Positions 24,601 to 33,599 are shown, numbered from the stretch's first letter. The stretch: 64,000 nt of DNA from an uncultured Bacteroidales bacterium (GCA_949294195.1 CASFGK010000004.1:62001-126000); one strand, 5' to 3'. A program made the numbers and translations. The notes: generated by a model not told the origin, from the sequence alone.

Positions 24601-24968
24601 GTCTCTGTCCCTGAATGGGTAGTGATTCTCAGAGCCTTGCCTCCCTCAACCCCGACAGTAAAAATGTCCTGGCTTCCGAAACGGTCCGACACGAACGCTA
24701 TGGTCCGAGAGTCGTTCGACCATATCGGCTGCGACTCATAAGCATCAGCAGATGTGAGCCTTACAGCTTTACCCCCGCCAACAGGGACATAATAAATGTC
24801 ACCCTGATAGGAAAATGCGATCTTGCTGCCGTCCGGTGAGATTTTCGGGTATCTCATCCATAGAGGTGTGCCGTTCCGGCCTGCAGGAGCTTCGCCGGGA
24901 GCAGCATAAACTGTCAGAGAGCCCAGCATGAGGAATGCCGAAAGCGTGAACGAAAATATTCTCTTCAT
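21666..24968 (-). CDS. Tricorn-like S41 protease, exported
   Basis: The 1100-residue protein has a signal peptide (to about 22) and then a long beta-propeller region with repeated SPDG motifs (KISPDGSKIAF, SFSPDGKEIAF, DWSPDGKWFAL) to about 560. A Lys/Glu-rich linker at about 570-620 follows, then a second propeller part, a PDZ-like segment and the S41 catalytic domain. NVSHTGSGY supplies the catalytic-site His. The serine region is EDNYSNAHGTPW, followed by GLGSIVGMPVPGTMTSVNWE. Relatives usually read NYSDAH, so Asn replaces Asp next to the likely nucleophile. Tricorn degrades peptides into small fragments; here in the periplasm. Confidence 0.9.
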   Translation of the reverse strand: MKRIFSFTLSAFLMLGSLTVYAAPGEAPAGRNGTPLWMRYPKISPDGSKIAFSYQGDIYYVPVGGGKAVRLTSADAYESQPIWSNDSRTIAFVSDRFGSQDIFTVGVEGGKALRITTHSGTETPLAFSPDDRYIYFSAAIQDPASSVMWSSSWVTELYKVRAEGGRPEQITATPVCSVSFGPDGESFLYYDRTGSENIWRKHHTSSVARNIFYYDAAEETHTQITTNPGEDRDPIFSGDGQMVFLSERDGGSFNVYTAPVDDAGNAVALTHFKDHPVRFLSRAEDGTLCFGYQGEIYTMASGKQPEKVNISISNDNINHPSEIRLGAVDEMAVSEDGDEIILLSRGEVFATTGEYGTTRQVTRTAAAEEGVTVSPDGKTIVYASERTGRWNLYKATKAREEELHFAYATLIDEEPLFKDESAERMYPSFSPDGKEIAFIENRSVLKVLDLESGKVRQITDGTQHYGEFEYDWSPDGKWFALTLITNRRDPYSDIGIVSASGDGKIHNITNSGYIDVSPKWVMDGNAVIFVSNRLGMRSHASWGSQDDVFIAFMNRKAYDEFNMSEEEHALYKEQKEAAEKKEEEAKKAESGNAKPEKGKKDKSSDGEKDGDKDIVVEFDGLEDRIIRLTPMSSNLMAAAMTEDGETLYFLSSFEKGFDLWELKTRTGEITQLKKGVSAGRMLLDKDGKKLYILGRRPQVMTLGNKQIKPVDFNMSMELDRAAERAYMFDHVFKQEKRKFYSADYHGVDLDKLQKDYEPFLAHINNNYDFSELLSEILGELNVSHTGSGYRAGGAEKPTPALGLLFDLEYDGDGLRVDEVLDRGPFSVSGSKVAPGVILEKIDGELILAGEDWFPLINGKQGVLTLFSFYNPETGERWEVAAKPVSSGVQNELLYQRWVKSRAAAVDSLSGGRLGYVHIRSMGDESYRDVYADILGKYNLRDGIVIDTRHNGGGRLHEDIEILFSGEKYLEQVIQGIVVCDMPSRRYNKHSIMLVSEDNYSNAHGTPWVYQHQGLGSIVGMPVPGTMTSVNWETLQDPSMYFGIPVIGYRTRDGHYLENSQLQPDFIVRNKPEDAVNGRDEQLEVAVRELLKQIDADPDVW

Positions 24969-25000
24969 TGCGATAATATGATAATTAAAGATTCAAGGCG

Positions 25001-25008
25001 CAAAGATA
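25001..25008 (-). promoter_or_regulatory. Promoter -7 box of tricorn-like gene
   Basis: On the minus strand the box reads TATCTTTG, 32 bases before the ATG at 24968. Confidence 0.6.
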
Positions 25009-25123
25009 TTCAAAATAGTGTATAATCCGGCTTCATCATCCCGTACTGTCGGCAATATCCTGTTCCATTCAGTGCCGGATGCAATTTCTTTTCAGAATCC
25101 CATCCGGATGCGTGTGATTTTGC

Positions 25124-25131
25124 TATCTTTG
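25124..25131 (+). promoter_or_regulatory. Promoter -7 box of small lipoprotein gene
   Basis: TATCTTTG, an exact -7 box, upstream of the ATG at 25205. Confidence 0.55.
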
Positions 25132-25204
25132 CTCCCCGAATATGTCAAACCCATGCAGCTGCGGGACGGAATACGCCTCCCGGCTGTATCATCAGCATCT
25201 GATT

Positions 25205-25570
25205 ATGAAGCATAAAGGCACTATCGTTTTTGCTGCGGCAGCAGTACTGACACTCTCTTCATGCGGAGGGACGTCGCACATGATATCGAACTATAACGTG
25301 GCGCAGACCACGCTGCACCTTTCCCGGGAAAATTTCCGGGTGGTGGGGAATGTCGAAGGTTCCGCCCACGCCACATACGTATTCGGGATAGGAGGTGTAT
25401 CCAGAAGAGCTGTCAGGGAAAACGCGATAGCGGACATGTACAGGAATGCACACCTTACCGGAGCGCAGGCCGTGACAAACGTCACGACTACGGTAAAGAC
25501 CAGGTTCTACCTCTTCTGGTGGGAGCATGACTTCATTGCATCAGGACAGATAATCGAATTTACGGAGTAG
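25205..25570 (+). CDS. Small lipoprotein, DUF6567-like
   Basis: The 121-residue protein has a lipoprotein signal peptide ending TLSSC at about residue 20. The mature part, with ENFRVVGNVEGSAHATYVFGIGG then AVRENAIADMYRNAHLTGAQAVTNVTT, resembles small Bacteroidales lipoproteins (DUF6567-like) that pair a glycine-rich hairpin with an amphipathic helix. Function is unknown. The frame is open further upstream, but only the ATG at 25205 gives a signal peptide. It is followed after 57 bases by an outer-membrane protein gene. Confidence 0.75.
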   Translation: MKHKGTIVFAAAAVLTLSSCGGTSHMISNYNVAQTTLHLSRENFRVVGNVEGSAHATYVFGIGGVSRRAVRENAIADMYRNAHLTGAQAVTNVTTTVKTRFYLFWWEHDFIASGQIIEFTE

Positions 25571-25627
25571 GAAACACCGGACCCCGGGGAAACGGCAGCC
25601 ATGCCGAAAAGGAGGAATTATTTTACA

Positions 25628-26488
25628 ATGAAGAAACTGATATTTACAGCCATTCTTGCCGTCTCAGCCGTGACCGCAGCTTCCGCACAGATAAAGGTGG
25701 ATGTCATCAGACTGGAAAATGGAAAGACTCTCAAAGGTGAAATCGTGGCAAGAAGCGATTCTTCGGTCTATTTCAGGACAGCTGACGGCACTCTGTCCAA
25801 ACAGATAGACTGCAGCGACATAGCTGACTGCAGCCAGGAAACTCTGTCAAAGTGGGAATACCGCATGCTGAGAGGCTATGTCCGCGGTGCGGAAATGCCG
25901 AAAAACTATATCCCGTCTTCCAGAAAGTCCGGTTACGGAGCATTTGTCGAGGCTCTCGGAGGGGGATTCAGCGGCATGTATTACGGCTGGTTCGACATCA
26001 CCACTTCCCACGGATACTATTTCACGCCACGGACATTTGTCGGCGGCGGCACAGGGGTGAATCTTAAAATCGCCTATACGGACAGATATTACAGCGGGTC
26101 TCCAAGAATGACTTCCATGTGTGTCCCTGTTTTCGCCACGGCCAGGCATTATTTCATAAACAGCAGGAACTGCAGCCCCTACATAGACGGGAAAATAGGA
26201 TATGCCATTCCGTTGTATGATGCCGTAGGTGCTACCGGAGCCTACGAAAACCGGCATCTGTATCAGTCAATCAGGACAAGAGGCCTGTATTTCAACATAT
26301 CGGTCGGAGTCGAACTCAACCGTGTGACCATCGCGGCAGGTCTGACAGGAGCCGAATCCGAGGAGATAGATTTCAACGAGGATATATATATCGATTACCC
26401 CGGCATGCGCAACCGGTGGAACAATTACAGCGCATACTACAGATATATGGACACAGCCTGGCACCTGAGCGTCGGATACCGGTTCTAA
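25628..26488 (+). CDS. Outer-membrane beta-barrel-like protein
   Basis: The 286-residue protein has a signal peptide cut after ASAQ (about residue 20), then a small beta domain (about 22-70: DVIRLENGKTLKGEIVARSD, VYFRTADG). From about 105 a glycine- and aromatic-rich region of alternating hydrophobic strands ends in WHLSVGYRF, the terminal Phe recognised by the BAM machinery. It probably forms an 8-12-strand barrel. No ligand is indicated. It follows the small lipoprotein and precedes folP by 20 bases, so the three may share a transcript. Confidence 0.72.
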   Translation: MKKLIFTAILAVSAVTAASAQIKVDVIRLENGKTLKGEIVARSDSSVYFRTADGTLSKQIDCSDIADCSQETLSKWEYRMLRGYVRGAEMPKNYIPSSRKSGYGAFVEALGGGFSGMYYGWFDITTSHGYYFTPRTFVGGGTGVNLKIAYTDRYYSGSPRMTSMCVPVFATARHYFINSRNCSPYIDGKIGYAIPLYDAVGATGAYENRHLYQSIRTRGLYFNISVGVELNRVTIAAGLTGAESEEIDFNEDIYIDYPGMRNRWNNYSAYYRYMDTAWHLSVGYRF

Positions 26489-26508
26489 GGAAAAGACAGA
26501 AGCAGGAA

Positions 26509-27327
26509 ATGACAGACAAAAACCGCAGAATAGAGATAATGGGAATCGTCAACATCACTGACGATTCCTATTTTGCAGACAGCCGCTGCCTCGGGAAAGA
26601 CGGACTGCCGGAAACGGGCAAGGTCATTGAAAAGGCAGCGGGGATGATGGAAGAGGGTGCGGATATAATAGACTTGGGAGCATGCTCCACAAGACCAGGT
26701 TCTGCAGCTGTAGGAGCAGACGAAGAATGGAAAAGGCTGGCTCCGGCACTGGACGCAGTCAGGAAAAATTTCCCGAATGCGAAAATCTCCGTAGACACAT
26801 ACTGGAGTTCCGTGGTCAGAAAAGCGTATGACCTCATCGGACCTTTCATGGTCAACGACATATCCGCAGGAGAAGATGATCCTGACATGCTCCCCACTGT
26901 CGGCAGACTGGGACTGGAATACATCGCCATGCACAAGAGGGGCAATCCGGCCACGATGCAGAATCTCTGCCGGTATACTGATGTTGCTGAAGAGGTGCTG
27001 GACTATTTCCGCAAGTTCGGGATAAAGGCCGCAAGAGCAGGCATCAAAGACTGGATACTTGATCCGGGGTTCGGGTTTGCAAAGGACATCGGACAGAACT
27101 ACCGGCTACTCTCAGACCTCGGAAAGTTCACTGCAACAGGCCATCGGATACTGGTAGGGATTTCACGCAAAAGCATGATATACAAACTATTGGGAATCAC
27201 CCCGGAAGAATCTCTCCCCCAGACGCAGGTCCTTCATCTTGCCGCACTGGAGCGGGGGGCCGATATCCTGAGGGTACATGATGTCGCGGAAGCCGTACGT
27301 ACGGTACGTATTTACAGACAGTTGTAG
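26509..27327 (+). CDS. folP: Dihydropteroate synthase
   Basis: The 272-residue enzyme joins 6-hydroxymethyl-7,8-dihydropterin diphosphate to p-aminobenzoate for folate synthesis and is the sulfonamide target. Motifs are MGIVNITDDSYFA (usually NVTPDSF), GADIIDLGACSTRPGS, KISVDTYWSSVV, NDISAG, MHKRG, DPGFGFAKDIGQNY, GISRKSMI and the final RGADILRVHDV. ATG 26509 is chosen because homology starts there; an earlier ATG lies inside the upstream gene. It sits 20 bases after the barrel gene. Confidence 0.95.
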   Translation: MTDKNRRIEIMGIVNITDDSYFADSRCLGKDGLPETGKVIEKAAGMMEEGADIIDLGACSTRPGSAAVGADEEWKRLAPALDAVRKNFPNAKISVDTYWSSVVRKAYDLIGPFMVNDISAGEDDPDMLPTVGRLGLEYIAMHKRGNPATMQNLCRYTDVAEEVLDYFRKFGIKAARAGIKDWILDPGFGFAKDIGQNYRLLSDLGKFTATGHRILVGISRKSMIYKLLGITPEESLPQTQVLHLAALERGADILRVHDVAEAVRTVRIYRQL

Positions 27328-27410
27328 CGAATGCCCGGGCTGAGGTCCGTTCCATTTCCGGCAGCTTGAATTATTTCTCGGAAATATATCCGTATGTGGG
27401 CGAGTTTTAC

Positions 27411-27418
27411 TATCTTCG
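27411..27418 (+). promoter_or_regulatory. Promoter -7 box of purB
   Basis: TATCTTCG is one base from TAnnTTTG and lies 28 bases before the purB ATG. Confidence 0.4.
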
Positions 27419-27445
27419 CATGTTTGATTTTATAGACGGAACGAA

Positions 27446-28786
27446 ATGGACAATCACGCTTTACTGGCAGTATCTCCGGTCGATGGAAGATATGCACGAC
27501 AGACAGAATCCCTAAGGGAATATTTCAGCGAATATGCACTGATAAGGTACAGGGTCAGAGTCGAAATAGAGTACTTCATCGCGCTTTGCGAGATTCCTCT
27601 GCCGCAGCTTTCGGATTTCGACCGCAGCAAGTTCGAAGCACTGAGGGACATCTACCGCAGCCTTACCCCGGATGACGCCGCCAGGGTAAAGGAAATTGAA
27701 AAGGTCACAAACCATGACGTAAAGGCCGTAGAATATTTCATAAAGGAAAGGTTCAAGGAATACGGCATTGAAAAATGGGGTGAATTCGTCCATTTCGGGC
27801 TTACCTCCCAGGATATAAACAACACTTCGGTACCCCTTTCGCTCAAGGAAGCGATAGAAAATGCGTATCTTCCCCTTTTGAACGAAGTGCTCGGCATAAT
27901 ACGTACAATGGCCGGAGAGTGGAAAGACATCCCCATGCTGGCCAAGACGCACGGCCAGCCGGCATCCCCTACCCGTCTGGGCAAAGAGTTCAAGGTATTC
28001 CAGGTCAGAGTGGAAGAGCAGCTCAGGCAGCTTTCCCTGCTGAGCTATCCTGCAAAGTTCGGCGGAGCCACAGGGAACATGAATGCCCACAAAGCGGCTT
28101 ATCCGCATATCGACTGGATCGCATTCGGAGACAGGTTCGTATCATCCCTCGGGCTGAAGAGGTCATTTCCGACCACACAGATTGAACATTATGACAATCT
28201 GGCGGCAATCTTCGACAACATCCGCCGGATAAATACCGTCCTCATAGATCTCAGCAGGGACATATGGACATACATCTCAATGGAATATTTCCATCAGAAA
28301 GTCAACAGGAACGAAGTGGGATCATCAGCCATGCCGCACAAGGTCAACCCGATAGATTTCGAGAATGCAGAGGGCAACCTCGGAATGGCCGACGCCATAT
28401 TCACCCATCTGTCAATGAAACTGCCTGTTTCAAGGCTCCAGAGGGATCTTACCGACTCCACCGTACTCAGGAACATCGGTGTTCCGCTGGCTCATACAAT
28501 GATTGCCCTGAATTCGCTGAAGAAGGGACTCGGCAAGCTGATTCTCAACGAACCCGCAATCAATGCGGATCTGGAAAGGAACTGGGCGGTAGTCGCAGAA
28601 GCGATCCAGACCATTCTGCGCAGGGAAAACTACCCGAATCCTTATGAAACGCTCAAGGCCCTGACCAGAACGGGAGAGGCGATAAACCACAAGACCATTT
28701 CCGACTTTATCGAGACTCTGGATATCAGTGAAAGCGTCAAGGAAGAACTGAGGTCGATATCGCCTATGACGTATACAGGCTTTTAA
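27446..28786 (+). CDS. purB: Adenylosuccinate lyase
   Basis: The 446-residue enzyme splits fumarate from SAICAR and from adenylosuccinate in purine synthesis. It shows the N-terminal SPVDGRYARQTESLREYFSE, TSQDINNTS near 126-134, AKTHGQPASPTRLGKE near 166-181 and the superfamily signature SSAMPHKVNPIDFENAEGN near 293-311, whose loop carries the catalytic Ser. SPVDGRY and the length of about 450 match the E. coli-type PurB group. It has its own -7 box (TATCTTCG). Confidence 0.96.
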   Translation: MDNHALLAVSPVDGRYARQTESLREYFSEYALIRYRVRVEIEYFIALCEIPLPQLSDFDRSKFEALRDIYRSLTPDDAARVKEIEKVTNHDVKAVEYFIKERFKEYGIEKWGEFVHFGLTSQDINNTSVPLSLKEAIENAYLPLLNEVLGIIRTMAGEWKDIPMLAKTHGQPASPTRLGKEFKVFQVRVEEQLRQLSLLSYPAKFGGATGNMNAHKAAYPHIDWIAFGDRFVSSLGLKRSFPTTQIEHYDNLAAIFDNIRRINTVLIDLSRDIWTYISMEYFHQKVNRNEVGSSAMPHKVNPIDFENAEGNLGMADAIFTHLSMKLPVSRLQRDLTDSTVLRNIGVPLAHTMIALNSLKKGLGKLILNEPAINADLERNWAVVAEAIQTILRRENYPNPYETLKALTRTGEAINHKTISDFIETLDISESVKEELRSISPMTYTGF

Positions 28787-28813
28787 GTAACAGCAAACAC
28801 TACGCTCCGGCAC

Positions 28814-29137
28814 ATGAAATTCTTCCTGAAACTGTTGTTCATACTATTTGTCACTGTCAGCCTCCAGCCGGCCGTGTACGGTTCTGTATCCGCTTCCGAT
28901 ACGGTTACGGTCAGCCAGTACGAGACATCACCAGGCACAGTCGACAACACATTAAGGACACGGCAGACAAGACTCAGGATATTTTTTTCATACATCAACC
29001 TGAAGAAAAATACGGACGACATGTCTGTACCGGCATACAGCCGTACAGTGAATACGGTCATGGGGAAATCCCCCATGACTGCAGACACGTCAGGGGGCAG
29101 AAAGACATTGCCGATGTTCTGTTCTTTCCTTATCTGA
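28814..29137 (+). CDS. Small secreted protein of unknown function
   Basis: The 107-residue frame begins with a convincing signal peptide, MKFFLKLLFILFVTVSLQPA, then a short hydrophilic region rich in Ser, Thr and Arg (VTVSQYETSPGTVDN). It ends in PMFCSFLI. No family is recognised. It starts 27 bases after purB and is followed by a strong terminator, which supports it as the last gene of the purB transcript. The mature part shows no clear domain, so it could be a decayed gene. Confidence 0.5.
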   Translation: MKFFLKLLFILFVTVSLQPAVYGSVSASDTVTVSQYETSPGTVDNTLRTRQTRLRIFFSYINLKKNTDDMSVPAYSRTVNTVMGKSPMTADTSGGRKTLPMFCSFLI

Positions 29138-29155
29138 AATAAGGAACCATAATAC

Positions 29156-29202
29156 ACGGTGACAGGGAAACCATCAGTCAGGGTTTTCCTGTCACCGTTT
29201 TC
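29156..29202 (+). terminator. Terminator before efflux operon
   Basis: CGGTGACAGGGAAACC pairs with GGTTTTCCTGTCACCG around 29157-29199, followed by TTTT. It separates the purB transcript from the RND operon. Confidence 0.7.
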
Positions 29203-29249
29203 CGTGAACTGAACCTTAATAGAAAAATAACCTAATCAACAATACAATA

Positions 29250-30443
29250 ATGAAATCTATCAGATTGATGCTCAAGGCATCTGTTTTGTCCTGCCTTGTC
29301 GCGGCCGCTGCATCCGGCTGCCGGGAAGGAGGGACAACCGTATCTTCGGAAGACAGGAACATACCTGTAAAAAGACTTTATCCGGAATCCATTGAAGTCC
29401 CCAGGTCATTCGTGGCTGACATCCAGGCAATCCAGTTTGTGGAAGTAAAATCCAAAGTAGGAGGCTTTATCAAGGAAATCCATGTCGATGAAGGACAGGA
29501 AGTCAGAAAGGGAGACGTACTTTTCAAACTGGATGCCATAGAATATTATGAAGCTGTAAGAGAGGCGGAGGCTGCCCTGAAGCAAGCTGAAGCGGAATAC
29601 CAGATGACAGCCTATGACGTAGACCGCATTAGCAAACTCGTAGAAAAGGAAATCCTTGCGGAAGTGCGGCTGAAACAGGCTCAGGCCGAGCTGGCCGTAG
29701 CCGAACTCGAAGTGGAACAGGCGAAAGTCAAGATGCAAAGGGCACAGCTTGACTATAGCTACACGACCATAACCGCACCGATAGACGGATACGTAGACAG
29801 GATACCGTATAAAGTGGGTAGTCTCGTCGGCACCGAGACGCTTCTTACCAACATAAGCAATGTGGCCGAAGTGTTCGCATACTTCAAGATGAACGAAACC
29901 GAATACCTGAAATTCCGCAGGGCCATTATCCGGGGAGAGGAAGACAGCAGGGCGGATACGGTACAGCTTGTACTTGCCGACGGAACCCTGTACGAACATG
30001 CCGGGATAGTGGAAACCGTAGAAGGCGATTTCGAAAGACAGACAGGCTCCATAGCATTCCGCGCCAGGTTCCCGAATCCGGAAGGACTGCTCAAGCACGG
30101 AGTTTCCGGCAAGATAAACATGATGACCAAGATGGATGATGTGTATCTCATTCCGCAGCAGGCCACTTTCGAAATCCAGGAATTCACTTATGTATACACC
30201 ATAAATGAAGAAGATATAGCCAAGATACGCAGTTTCGAGCCGCTTGCCAGATTCAACGGATACTATGTCGCCGAAAACTTCATGCCGGGTACGGAAATCG
30301 CCTTTTCAGGCATACAGAGGCTGAAGGACGGAATGAAGATAAAGCCTGTCGATGCCGGGGAAAACAGCAACCCGAATGAAAGTGAAGGCCACGTCCGGGA
30401 AATGCCGGACAGCACGCAGGCAAACCCGGACACAGAAAAATAA
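29250..30443 (+). CDS. RND efflux periplasmic adaptor lipoprotein
   Basis: The 397-residue protein is a membrane-fusion (AcrA/MexA) adaptor. It has a lipobox ending ASGC (Cys24), a first barrel-sandwich half with VEVKSKVGGFIKEIHVDEGQ, a coiled-coil hairpin at about 95-160 rich in Glu, Ala and Gln (AEAALKQAEAEYQ, VRLKQAQAELAVAELEVEQA), then TITAPIDGYVDRI and beta-barrel domains. It bridges the inner-membrane pump and the outer-membrane channel. The gene leads a three-gene operon, 6 bases before the pump gene. Substrate is unknown; the nearby MATE or TetR genes that sometimes hint at drugs are absent. Confidence 0.93.
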   Translation: MKSIRLMLKASVLSCLVAAAASGCREGGTTVSSEDRNIPVKRLYPESIEVPRSFVADIQAIQFVEVKSKVGGFIKEIHVDEGQEVRKGDVLFKLDAIEYYEAVREAEAALKQAEAEYQMTAYDVDRISKLVEKEILAEVRLKQAQAELAVAELEVEQAKVKMQRAQLDYSYTTITAPIDGYVDRIPYKVGSLVGTETLLTNISNVAEVFAYFKMNETEYLKFRRAIIRGEEDSRADTVQLVLADGTLYEHAGIVETVEGDFERQTGSIAFRARFPNPEGLLKHGVSGKINMMTKMDDVYLIPQQATFEIQEFTYVYTINEEDIAKIRSFEPLARFNGYYVAENFMPGTEIAFSGIQRLKDGMKIKPVDAGENSNPNESEGHVREMPDSTQANPDTEK

Positions 30444-30449
30444 CATGCC

Positions 30450-33400
30450 ATGTTCAAGATGTTCATCAAAAGGCCGATACTTTCGGCCGCCATATCGGTA
30501 CTCATTACATGTCTGGGACTGATAGCGCTGAACTCTCTGCCTATCACACAGTTTCCTGACATCGTCCCGCCGTCCGTCACTGTGACGGCACGGTACACCG
30601 GAGCCAGTGCCGACGTAATGTCCAAGACAGTCGCCACTCCTCTGGAAAGAGCCATCAACGGCGTTCCGGGAATGACATACATGACCACAGTCTGCACCAA
30701 TGACGGAATGTCCCTCACTACCATTTATTTCCAGGTCGGTACGGATCCTGACGTAGCGGCAGTGAATGTCCAGAACAGAGTTTCCACCATTTTGGACGAG
30801 CTGCCTGAAGAAGTCATCCGGGCAGGAGTCGTCACGGAAAAGGAAGTGAACAGCATGCTCATGTATCTGAACATTTTCAGTACAGACAGCACGCATACGG
30901 AAAAGTTCGTCTATAACTTTGCGGATATCAACATCCTGCGTGAACTCAAGCGTATCAACGGAGTGGGATTCGTGGAGATAATGGGGCGACGCGACTACGC
31001 CATGCGCGTGTGGCTCAATCCTGACAGACTGGCTGCATACGGGATGTCCCCGCAGGACGTGACGGAAGCCATCCGGAAGCAGAATGTGGAAGCCGCCCCG
31101 GGAAAGACCGGAGTCAGTTCCGACAAACTGCCGCAGCAGCTGCAGTATGTGCTCCAGTATACAGGCAAATTCAGCACGCCGGAAGAATACGGGGAAATAG
31201 TACTGAAAGCCCTTCCTGACGGCTCTCTCCTGCGGCTTGCCGACGTGGCGGACATCGAGTTCGACTCGGAAGACTACAAAATGGTATCGATGACGGACGG
31301 CAAGCCTTCCGCATCCATCATGATCAAGCAAAGGCCGGGGTCAAACGCACGCGAGGTCATCAACGACATCAAGGCCAAGATGGCGGAAATCAAGGAAAGC
31401 AGCTTTGTCCCGGGAATGGACTACAATATCTCCTATGATGTGTCACGCTTCCTGGACGCTTCCATATCATCAGTCCTGAGGACACTCGTAGAAGCATTCC
31501 TGCTCGTTTTCCTGGTAGTTTTCATTTTTCTCCAGGACTTCCGTTCCACGCTTATTCCGGCTATTGCGGTACCGGTATCTCTTGTGGGAACGTTTTTCTT
31601 CATGCAGGCCCTCGGGTTCTCGATCAACATGCTGACCCTCTTCGCACTGGTACTTGCCATAGGTATTGTGGTGGACAATGCGATAGTGGTAGTAGAGGCC
31701 GTACATGTGAAAATGCATGACCAGGGTCTGTCGCCATTCAAGGCATCTGTGGCGGCAATGAAAGAAATCGGAGGGGCCATTGTCTCCATTACTCTCGTCA
31801 TGTCGGCTGTATTCGTACCGGTAGCCTTCATGCAGGGCAGTGTGGGAATATTCTACCGGCAGTTTTCTCTGACTCTGGCCGTCGCCATCATTATATCGGG
31901 AGTAAATGCGCTCACCCTCTCCCCTGCCCTGTGCGCCGTGCTCATAAAGAAAGAGAAGAAAGGAGAAGGAAGCAGGAAAGGACTTCTGTCAGGATTCTTC
32001 GGATGGTTCAACAGGAAATACGATGCACTTGAAGGCGCATATTCCAGAAGTCTGGGGCGTTTCCTCAGAAAAAAGAGATACACCGTCCTGACATTCCTGC
32101 TGTCTGTCGCCGGTGTAGCGGTCATCTCCATGTTCCTTCCGACAGGATTCATACCGAATGAAGACCAGGGTATGATCTACGTCAATGTAGACTCCCCTCC
32201 CGGAGCTACACTGGAACGGAGTGAAGCCACACTCAACAAGATACAGGCAGAGCTACTCCCTCTGGAGGAAGTGGAGAACATCTCCACTCTGGCAGGCTAC
32301 AGCCTTATGACCGAGACAGAGGGAGCAAGTTTCGGAATGGGCATGATCAATCTCATCCCGTGGGACAGGAGGGACAAGACTGTCCACGAGCTGATAAAAG
32401 ACTACGAAGAAAGGGTATCCCATATCAAGGATGCCGACATACAGTTCTTCCTGCCTCCGACTGTACCGGGATTCGGAAACGCCAGCGGATTCGAACTCAG
32501 ACTCCAGGACAAGACATCCGGAACATTCCAGGACTTGGACAACATCATAAAAGGTTTCATCGGAAAGCTTGAGGAAGACCCGAGAATCGAAGGCGTAAGT
32601 ACTGGATTCAACCCGAACTTCCCGCAATACATGCTGAAAGTGGACCTGCAGAAGGCGGCAAAACTCGGAATAGACATAGATGAGGCGATGGAGACTCTCC
32701 AAAGCTACATCGGAAGCTTCTATTCATCGAACTTCGTAAGGTTCGGGCAGATGTACAAGGTAATGATCCAGGCCTCTCCGGAATACAGGATGAATCCGGA
32801 CGATGTATTCAGGTTCTTCGCCAAGAACGCTCAGGGACAGATGGTCCCGTACTCCAATTTCCTGACCATGGAAAGGGTCTACGGTCCAAGCCAGATTACC
32901 AGGTACAACATGTTCACCTCTGCACTGATTACCGGAGAAGCGGCCGCCGGTGTCAGCTCGGGGGAAGTCATCGAAGCGGTAGAGGAAATAGCGAAGGATT
33001 ACCTTCCGAGAGGATATGATATCGAATGGTCGGGAGTGACCAGGGAGGAAAAGGAGAGCGGAGGCCAGACCATGATGATATACGGAATATGCCTGCTGTT
33101 CGTATTCATCCTCCTGTCGGCCCAGTATGAAAGCGTACTCCTTCCGTTCCCCGTAATCCTTTCGCTTCCGGCGGGAGTGTTCGGATCCTACCTGTTCCTG
33201 CAGATGCTGGGAATAGAGAACAACATCTACGCGCAGGTCGCTCTGGTGATGCTGATAGGGCTGCTCGGAAAGAACGCCATCCTGATTGTAGAGATGGCAT
33301 CGCAGTTCCGCAGGAGTGAAGGCATGCCGGTAGCGGAGGCCGCGCTTAAAGGGGCGGTGAGCCGTCTGAGACCTATCCTCATGACCTCGTTTGCATTCAT

Positions 33401-33599
33401 CTGCGGTCTTATCCCGCTTGTTTTCGCCCACGGCGCCGGAGCACTCGGAAACAGGTCTATCGGCACGGCTGCTGCCGGAGGAATGCTTATAGGGACGCTT
33501 ATCGGCCTGTTCCTGATACCGGGACTGTATGTGATATTTGAGAAAATCGGAAGCAGATTCACCAACAACAAGGAGGAAGAAGATGAAGATGACCAATAG
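30450..33599 (+). CDS. RND multidrug efflux pump, HAE-1 (AcrB) type
   Basis: The 1049-residue inner-membrane protein has the AcrB layout: helix 1 near 10-30 (FIKRPILSAAISVLITCLG), a large periplasmic porter loop, helices 2-6 near 340-490, a second loop, and helices 8-12 at the end. The proton-relay region LAIGIVVDNAIVVVEAV in helix 4 carries the conserved Asp pair. GASADVMSKTVATPLE and LPITQFPDIVPPSV are typical of HAE-1 pumps. It expels hydrophobic drugs or bile-like compounds using proton influx. Its 3' end overlaps the outer-membrane channel gene by 17 bases, indicating coupled translation. Confidence 0.95.
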   Translation: MFKMFIKRPILSAAISVLITCLGLIALNSLPITQFPDIVPPSVTVTARYTGASADVMSKTVATPLERAINGVPGMTYMTTVCTNDGMSLTTIYFQVGTDPDVAAVNVQNRVSTILDELPEEVIRAGVVTEKEVNSMLMYLNIFSTDSTHTEKFVYNFADINILRELKRINGVGFVEIMGRRDYAMRVWLNPDRLAAYGMSPQDVTEAIRKQNVEAAPGKTGVSSDKLPQQLQYVLQYTGKFSTPEEYGEIVLKALPDGSLLRLADVADIEFDSEDYKMVSMTDGKPSASIMIKQRPGSNAREVINDIKAKMAEIKESSFVPGMDYNISYDVSRFLDASISSVLRTLVEAFLLVFLVVFIFLQDFRSTLIPAIAVPVSLVGTFFFMQALGFSINMLTLFALVLAIGIVVDNAIVVVEAVHVKMHDQGLSPFKASVAAMKEIGGAIVSITLVMSAVFVPVAFMQGSVGIFYRQFSLTLAVAIIISGVNALTLSPALCAVLIKKEKKGEGSRKGLLSGFFGWFNRKYDALEGAYSRSLGRFLRKKRYTVLTFLLSVAGVAVISMFLPTGFIPNEDQGMIYVNVDSPPGATLERSEATLNKIQAELLPLEEVENISTLAGYSLMTETEGASFGMGMINLIPWDRRDKTVHELIKDYEERVSHIKDADIQFFLPPTVPGFGNASGFELRLQDKTSGTFQDLDNIIKGFIGKLEEDPRIEGVSTGFNPNFPQYMLKVDLQKAAKLGIDIDEAMETLQSYIGSFYSSNFVRFGQMYKVMIQASPEYRMNPDDVFRFFAKNAQGQMVPYSNFLTMERVYGPSQITRYNMFTSALITGEAAAGVSSGEVIEAVEEIAKDYLPRGYDIEWSGVTREEKESGGQTMMIYGICLLFVFILLSAQYESVLLPFPVILSLPAGVFGSYLFLQMLGIENNIYAQVALVMLIGLLGKNAILIVEMASQFRRSEGMPVAEAALKGAVSRLRPILMTSFAFICGLIPLVFAHGAGALGNRSIGTAAAGGMLIGTLIGLFLIPGLYVIFEKIGSRFTNNKEEEDEDDQ

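Noticed and set aside
32724-33596. 290-codon minus-strand frame
   Set aside because: Antisense to the RND pump; composition shows no recognised domain.
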